A DNA stretch of 64,000 nt. Source: Pacificoceanicola sp049341065. GTDB taxonomy: Bacteria > Pseudomonadota > Alphaproteobacteria > Rhodobacterales > Rhodobacteraceae. Position numbers and translations under genes: made by a program. The first letter of the stretch is position 1; the number at the start of each line of letters is the position of its first letter. The DNA is taken from positions 124,001 through 188,000 of the forward strand of contig NZ_JBMPIX010000003.1 of assembly GCF_049341065.1 (NCBI RefSeq), in the 5' to 3' direction. The notes under the pieces are model-generated. The model saw only the letters and a list, made by a program, of their open reading frames with translations, was not told the DNA's origin and made no database searches. Below are positions 60,346 through 64,000 of this stretch, one piece after another.

Positions 60346-61206
60346 CTAGGCTGCGGGCAGGGCGCTGGCGATCACATCGGTGAAATCGGCCTGATCTCGC
60401 ACCGTGGCCATGTCCGAGGCTTCGACCGTGATCCCCCAGCGCGCTGCCATGGCGTCATATAGCGGCTGCCGGTGGGCCAGCGCCCGCGCATAGGTCCAGC
60501 GGATAAAGGCATCGGGGTTGACCTCGGCCTCGGCGCAGCCTTGCAGATCAAGATATTCGCGCCAGACCCTTTCGAGGAAATCGGGGCGATAGGCCATGGG
60601 TTTGGGCGCTTTGTCAAAGCGGCGGATCAGTTCCTCTGTGTGGGCGGCGCTGCCCTTGATCCAGACCATCAGGGCGCAGCTGGACAAAGCTGTCAGGATC
60701 GGATCATCCGGGTTTTCGGGATCGACCCATTCGCAGATGCTGCCGCCGGTATCGCATACAAAATGCGGATAGCCATACAGATCCTGCGCACGGTGGATGA
60801 AATAGTCCGTATCCAGAAGCGCCTGACGTTCCGCGCGTTCAAACTGTGCCTGACGGAGCCGGTATTCATCCATCGCCATGCCGCCCTTGGCCGGGTTTCC
60901 GGGTTTGCCAAGGTAGGTTGATACCGGCGACAGATTGTCGAAAGTAATGTTCGATCCGATATAAATCGAATCCGTCATCAACAGCTCGCGTAGAAAGGGC
61001 ACCTTCATCGCTTCGCGCTTGGCGTTGTCGGCGATGTATTCACCCATGTAGCGCGTACCGATGCGGTAATCGATCGAGTAGTGGAACCAGTCACCAGCAT
61101 CGCGCAGCAGGGTCGACACATGGGTCTTGCCCAGACCTGACATGGCGAAAAGGACCACACGTTTATGCGCGGCGCGGCGCCAGTCGTCTGCGGTGTCGTA
61201 CAGCAT
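60346..61206 (-). CDS. P-loop ATPase-like protein, function unknown
   Basis: 286 residues. A variant Walker A, FAMSGLGKTHVSTLL (about 20-34), is followed by HYSIDYRIGTRYMGEYI and VCDTGGSICEWVD, which could be the Walker B segment. No membrane helices. It is conserved among Rhodobacteraceae as I recall, with no assigned role. The layout suggests a small-molecule or nucleotide kinase. It lies upstream of metA, same strand, 65 bp away. Confidence 0.78.
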   Translation of the reverse strand: MLYDTADDWRRAAHKRVVLFAMSGLGKTHVSTLLRDAGDWFHYSIDYRIGTRYMGEYIADNAKREAMKVPFLRELLMTDSIYIGSNITFDNLSPVSTYLGKPGNPAKGGMAMDEYRLRQAQFERAERQALLDTDYFIHRAQDLYGYPHFVCDTGGSICEWVDPENPDDPILTALSSCALMVWIKGSAAHTEELIRRFDKAPKPMAYRPDFLERVWREYLDLQGCAEAEVNPDAFIRWTYARALAHRQPLYDAMAARWGITVEASDMATVRDQADFTDVIASALPAA

Positions 61207-61260
61207 GCCTGCTCCCTCGGGCTATGGTCAGGCATGGATTACGCGCGGGGGCGGGCGGCG

Positions 61261-62163
61261 TCAAACCCTGTTACGGCGCAGCAGCCGGCCGTCCAGCACG
61301 ACAAGCCCAAGGGCCAGCAGAACAAAACCGGCATAGGCCTGTGCGGACAGGTCTTCGCTCCGGACCCACGCGCCCAGCATTATCGCGGTTGGCGGAATGA
61401 TCAGCGTGACCAACATCAGGTTGCCCGCCCCAGCCATGGCCAGAACACGGTAATATAGCAGATAGGCCAGCGCCGTCGCAAACACCGCGTAGTAAAGAAT
61501 GCCCGCCCAGGTGGCGGTACCCATCGTCAGGTTTGGCGCGCCTTCCACAGCGACCGCAAGCGGGGTCATAATCAGTGTCGAGGTGCTGAGCATGCCAACA
61601 GCGGCAATCAGCGGCGGCAGGCCGGATAGCCGCTTTCGCGCCCATGCCCCTGCGCAGGCATATGAAAAAGTTCCCGCAATCACAGCCAGTTGCGCGGTGG
61701 AGGTCAGATTAAACTTTAACAGCGCAGCTGGTCCGATCGCCACGATAACCCCTGAAAATCCAAGCCCCACACCGATCATTTTGCGCGGCGTCAGCCGTTC
61801 GTCCGCAAAGACGGCAGCGGCGACCAGCACGCCGAAAATCGCCGTGGTCGCATTCAGGATCGATGTCAACCCGGACGGGATATGCAACTGACCCCATGCC
61901 ATCAGGGAAAACGGGACGACGTTGTTCAGCAGCCCCATGCCCAGAAAACTGCCCCAGATCGCCGCGCCCTTTGGCACGCGGTAGCCGCGGATCCAAGCGA
62001 TGGGCCAAAGCAGTGCAGCGGCCAACCCGGTGCGAAACAGAACCGATGTCAGCGGGCCGATCTCATCCAGCGCCGTGCGGATCGCCAGAAAGGAACCGCC
62101 CCAGATGAGACCCAGCAAGAACAATTCAAACCAGGCGCGGGTGGAAAGGGATGTCTGTGTCAT
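61261..62163 (-). CDS. EamA/DMT family transporter
   Basis: 300 residues from ATG at 62163, ten predicted membrane helices in two EamA repeats (LGLIWGGSFLAIRTALDEIGPL and LYYAVFATALAYLLYYRVL). Exporter of an amino acid or metabolite, substrate unknown. Inner membrane. Confidence 0.88.
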   Translation of the reverse strand: MTQTSLSTRAWFELFLLGLIWGGSFLAIRTALDEIGPLTSVLFRTGLAAALLWPIAWIRGYRVPKGAAIWGSFLGMGLLNNVVPFSLMAWGQLHIPSGLTSILNATTAIFGVLVAAAVFADERLTPRKMIGVGLGFSGVIVAIGPAALLKFNLTSTAQLAVIAGTFSYACAGAWARKRLSGLPPLIAAVGMLSTSTLIMTPLAVAVEGAPNLTMGTATWAGILYYAVFATALAYLLYYRVLAMAGAGNLMLVTLIIPPTAIMLGAWVRSEDLSAQAYAGFVLLALGLVVLDGRLLRRNRV

Positions 62164-62220
62164 GGTCAGGAATTTGCGCTGTGATCCAGGGCGAGGCGAT
62201 CCGCATCTTGCGCAATGGCC

Positions 62221-62254
62221 CAAAAGAAAATGCACGAGAGTTCCCCCTCGTGCA
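62221..62254 (-). terminator. Intrinsic terminator of the FadL gene
   Basis: TGCACGAG / CTCGTGCA (62231-62238, 62247-62254), 8-base loop, then TTTTCTTTT on the minus strand. 27 bases after the stop. Confidence 0.85.
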
Positions 62255-62280
62255 TGTCCGAATTGTCTGTTTAGGAAGGT

Positions 62281-63519
62281 TTAGAACGTTGTCGTGTAGG
62301 ACATGCCAAAACCGATCGCCGAGTTGTTCTCGAACTTGACGCCGGTGCTATCCGTGGCATTGCCCAGCTTGACATACTCCAACCCGACGCGCAGCTTGTG
62401 CGGGCCTTCGGTGAACTGCGCGCCAAGACCGATCGAGGTCCGCCCGTCAGTTGGGGACAAGCGCGAAGCGACTTCGCCATCACCCGCTTCATAGGTGATC
62501 TGCGCGAAGGCCGAGTAGTTTTCGTTGAACTGCTTGCCAAGGCCCAGTTTCCAGGTCGTCGTGTCGCTGGCAAAGCCGGTGACTTCGCTGCCGGTCACGG
62601 ATTCATACCCGGGTGTGCGCACTTCCCATGCGGACCATTCGGTCCATTTTACGCCGCCGAACAGCAAGGTGCCCTCGGCGATGCCGGTCTGGAAATCCAG
62701 AGCGACCGATTGCGGCATGGTGATCTCGGTGGTGCCATTGCCGTTGATCCCCAGCGTTGGCAGCATTTCGTACGTGTCGAACGCGTGTGTGACGGAGCTT
62801 TCGTAGGTCAAGGAAACCCGCAGCGCGATGTCTGGAATTTCGTATGCTGCGCCAAGCACATAGCCGAAGTCACCGGTTTGAGCGCCGTTTGCGGTATAGT
62901 TCAAACCCGGGTCGCCCAGCGGGTTCGACAGCGGGTTGACTGCAGTGCCCAGCGTGGTCGCCTTGGCAGCCAAGGATGCGGCCGTAGCCAAATCCCCAGC
63001 GCCGGCCGCTGCCGCCGCGTCCGTCGCCAGTTGGGTTGCATAGGCGCCAACCGCGCCGCGCACCAAAAGCTCCGGGATGGCGATGTCGGCCTTGCTCAGC
63101 ACGTAACGCACGCCCCCGAACACCGACACCCGGTCGGCCAGTTTGTAGCGCAGGATCGCAGAGGTCTGTTTGCTCTGCCAATCGGCGTTCAGCCCGGTAT
63201 AAACGCCTTGGCGGTAGGATGCGCCAGCGCCATAGGCCTGATTGTGATAGATGCCAAAGGACAGACGATCGGACAGATCATTCTTGTAGGCAAAGCTGAA
63301 GGTGCCATAGGACTTGGCCATGTTCCCAGTGCTGCCACCGCCCAAAGCTGCGGTATAATCACCCGAGACATCAGGCGTCACCAAAGCATGTCCAAGGTTC
63401 ATCACGGTGCCAGGCTGAAACATCAAGCCGTAATCGTTAGAAGACCGCTCAATACCACCAGAGATTGCAGTGGTTGCGGTCAGGGCCAGCGACGCGGCCC
63501 CAAAAAATGTTTTTTTCAT
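62281..63519 (-). CDS. FadL/OmpP1 family outer membrane protein
   Basis: 412 residues with a signal peptide (1-20) and a C-terminal Phe, so an outer membrane beta-barrel. The FadL/TodX pattern is seen in SFGIYHNQAYGAGASYRQGVY, in DFGYVLGAAYEIPDIALRVSLTYESSVTHAF and in the strand-rich C-terminus. It would carry long-chain fatty acids or other hydrophobic compounds. A loop at about 160-205 is rich in Ala/Thr and likely surface-exposed or plug-related. A palindrome lies upstream at 63622-63634. Confidence 0.9.
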   Translation of the reverse strand: MKKTFFGAASLALTATTAISGGIERSSNDYGLMFQPGTVMNLGHALVTPDVSGDYTAALGGGSTGNMAKSYGTFSFAYKNDLSDRLSFGIYHNQAYGAGASYRQGVYTGLNADWQSKQTSAILRYKLADRVSVFGGVRYVLSKADIAIPELLVRGAVGAYATQLATDAAAAAGAGDLATAASLAAKATTLGTAVNPLSNPLGDPGLNYTANGAQTGDFGYVLGAAYEIPDIALRVSLTYESSVTHAFDTYEMLPTLGINGNGTTEITMPQSVALDFQTGIAEGTLLFGGVKWTEWSAWEVRTPGYESVTGSEVTGFASDTTTWKLGLGKQFNENYSAFAQITYEAGDGEVASRLSPTDGRTSIGLGAQFTEGPHKLRVGLEYVKLGNATDSTGVKFENNSAIGFGMSYTTTF

Positions 63520-63611
63520 CTGTCCCTCATCCCTTGGCTGGGAAGTCTCTGCGGCAATCTCATTAGTGTGATCCGCCTCCTCACATCACGCTAAAGGTCT
63601 TGCCCTCTTTG

Positions 63612-63634
63612 GGTCAATCTTTGACGGAGCGTCA
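63612..63634 (-). promoter_or_regulatory. Candidate promoter and operator for the FadL gene
   Basis: TGACG-GAG-CGTCA (63622-63634) is a 13-bp inverted repeat just upstream of a minus-strand TTGACC (63612-63617) that could be a -35 element. A repressor such as a fatty-acid-sensing regulator could bind. Inference from position. Confidence 0.4.
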
Positions 63635-63657
63635 GTTTTACTAAGTGGAACGCTGCG

Positions 63658-64000
63658 TCACGTTTTTGTAACAGGCAGTTGCCGCGTTTCGTGAAGGATA
63701 TTGAGGTAGTTTGCACCGAAAATGACGACGGCACCCAAGAAAACCCAAGGATTAAGGGCTTCTGCGTACAGCACCATACCGACCACGGCGATCACCGGAA
63801 GTCGGGCGAAATCGATCGGCATGACGACGGTCGCAGGAGCCAGGGAAAGGGCGGTGGTGAGGCAGAAATGCGCGACCAGACCGGCACAGGCGATGACGAT
63901 GACCCAAGGCCAGTTGTTGGCGGCAGGCAGGGCAATGTCACCATCGATCCCGGCGCAAATCAGGCCAAAACAGGCCTGCATGGCAGTCAACCAGAAGAGG
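63658..64000 (-). CDS. EamA/DMT family transporter (C-terminal part, runs off the right edge)
   Basis: The last 113 codons. Several membrane helices; the block LTTALSLAPATVVMPIDFARLPVIAVVGMVLYAEALNPWVFLGAVVIFGAN is the typical final third of an EamA domain. The start lies outside the window. 138 bp upstream of the FadL gene on the same strand, probably its own unit. Confidence 0.85.
   Translation of the reverse strand, partial: LFWLTAMQACFGLICAGIDGDIALPAANNWPWVIVIACAGLVAHFCLTTALSLAPATVVMPIDFARLPVIAVVGMVLYAEALNPWVFLGAVVIFGANYLNILHETRQLPVTKT

Overview
The window is a chromosomal segment of an alphaproteobacterium of the Rhodobacteraceae, most likely the marine Roseobacter group. The assignment rests on gene content and order rather than on any search: the mnmA / sciP / ctrA arrangement, a DUF2849-cysI-cysH-DUF934 sulfite reductase cluster, fused indolepyruvate:ferredoxin oxidoreductase, DctBD plus a DctPQM TRAP transporter, CtrA and LexA type sites of alphaproteobacterial form, GC-rich codon use, and a short intergenic repeat (GGTATTT...ACAAGATGAA) that I associate with this family. 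About 62 protein genes and two tRNA-Asp genes are supported. There is no phage, insertion sequence or CRISPR array.

Layout. 1-2335: 5' end of infC (AUA start), an alanine-rich membrane-anchored repeat protein and ferredoxin-NADP reductase. 2460-7109: assimilatory sulfate reduction (cobA/cysG methylase, DUF2849, cysI, cysH, DUF934) facing a divergent Lrp/AsnC regulator. 7131-14990: a P450, then C4-dicarboxylate sensing (dctB, an atypical dctD) and TRAP transport (dctP, dctQ, dctM). 15161-22825: tpiA, a 2OG-Fe(II) oxygenase, GST, TfoX-N, SufA-like, DUF3307/SatD pair, SufT-like, RimB-RimK fusion, pirin. 22826-26879: NodB deacetylase, two identical tRNA-Asp genes around a 97-base assembly gap, then YcbK-like and L,D-transpeptidase cell wall genes. 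26913-29503: lpxD, acyl carrier protein and ketoacyl synthase. 29623-36257: mnmA, sciP, ctrA, ligA, recG (cell cycle and DNA maintenance). 36258-36781: a regulatory region with an alphaproteobacterial SOS box in front of a 40-residue membrane protein. 36782-48742: soluble chemotaxis-type receptor, NifU-like scaffold, hisI, ior, phospholipase D-like protein, gluQ, methyltransferase, trmFO, enoyl-CoA hydratase and a hotdog thioesterase. 48769-52273: speD, DUF1127, a MocR regulator, rplM-rpsI. 52335-64000: secreted metallophosphatase, glycosyltransferase and two sulfotransferases, TetR, ppk2, hydrolase, metA, P-loop protein, two DMT transporters and a FadL family porin.

The most interesting places are: the SOS-box-linked 40-residue membrane protein at 36482-36604, which resembles in design the Caulobacter division inhibitor SidA; three copies of a 20-bp motif at an exact 29-bp period in front of satD; a DctD whose sigma-54 contact loop and Walker A lysine are lost although its twin DNA sites 33 bp apart remain; and an infC gene that must start with AUA.

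Functional calls come from motif and family recognition by eye; no database or structure search was run.
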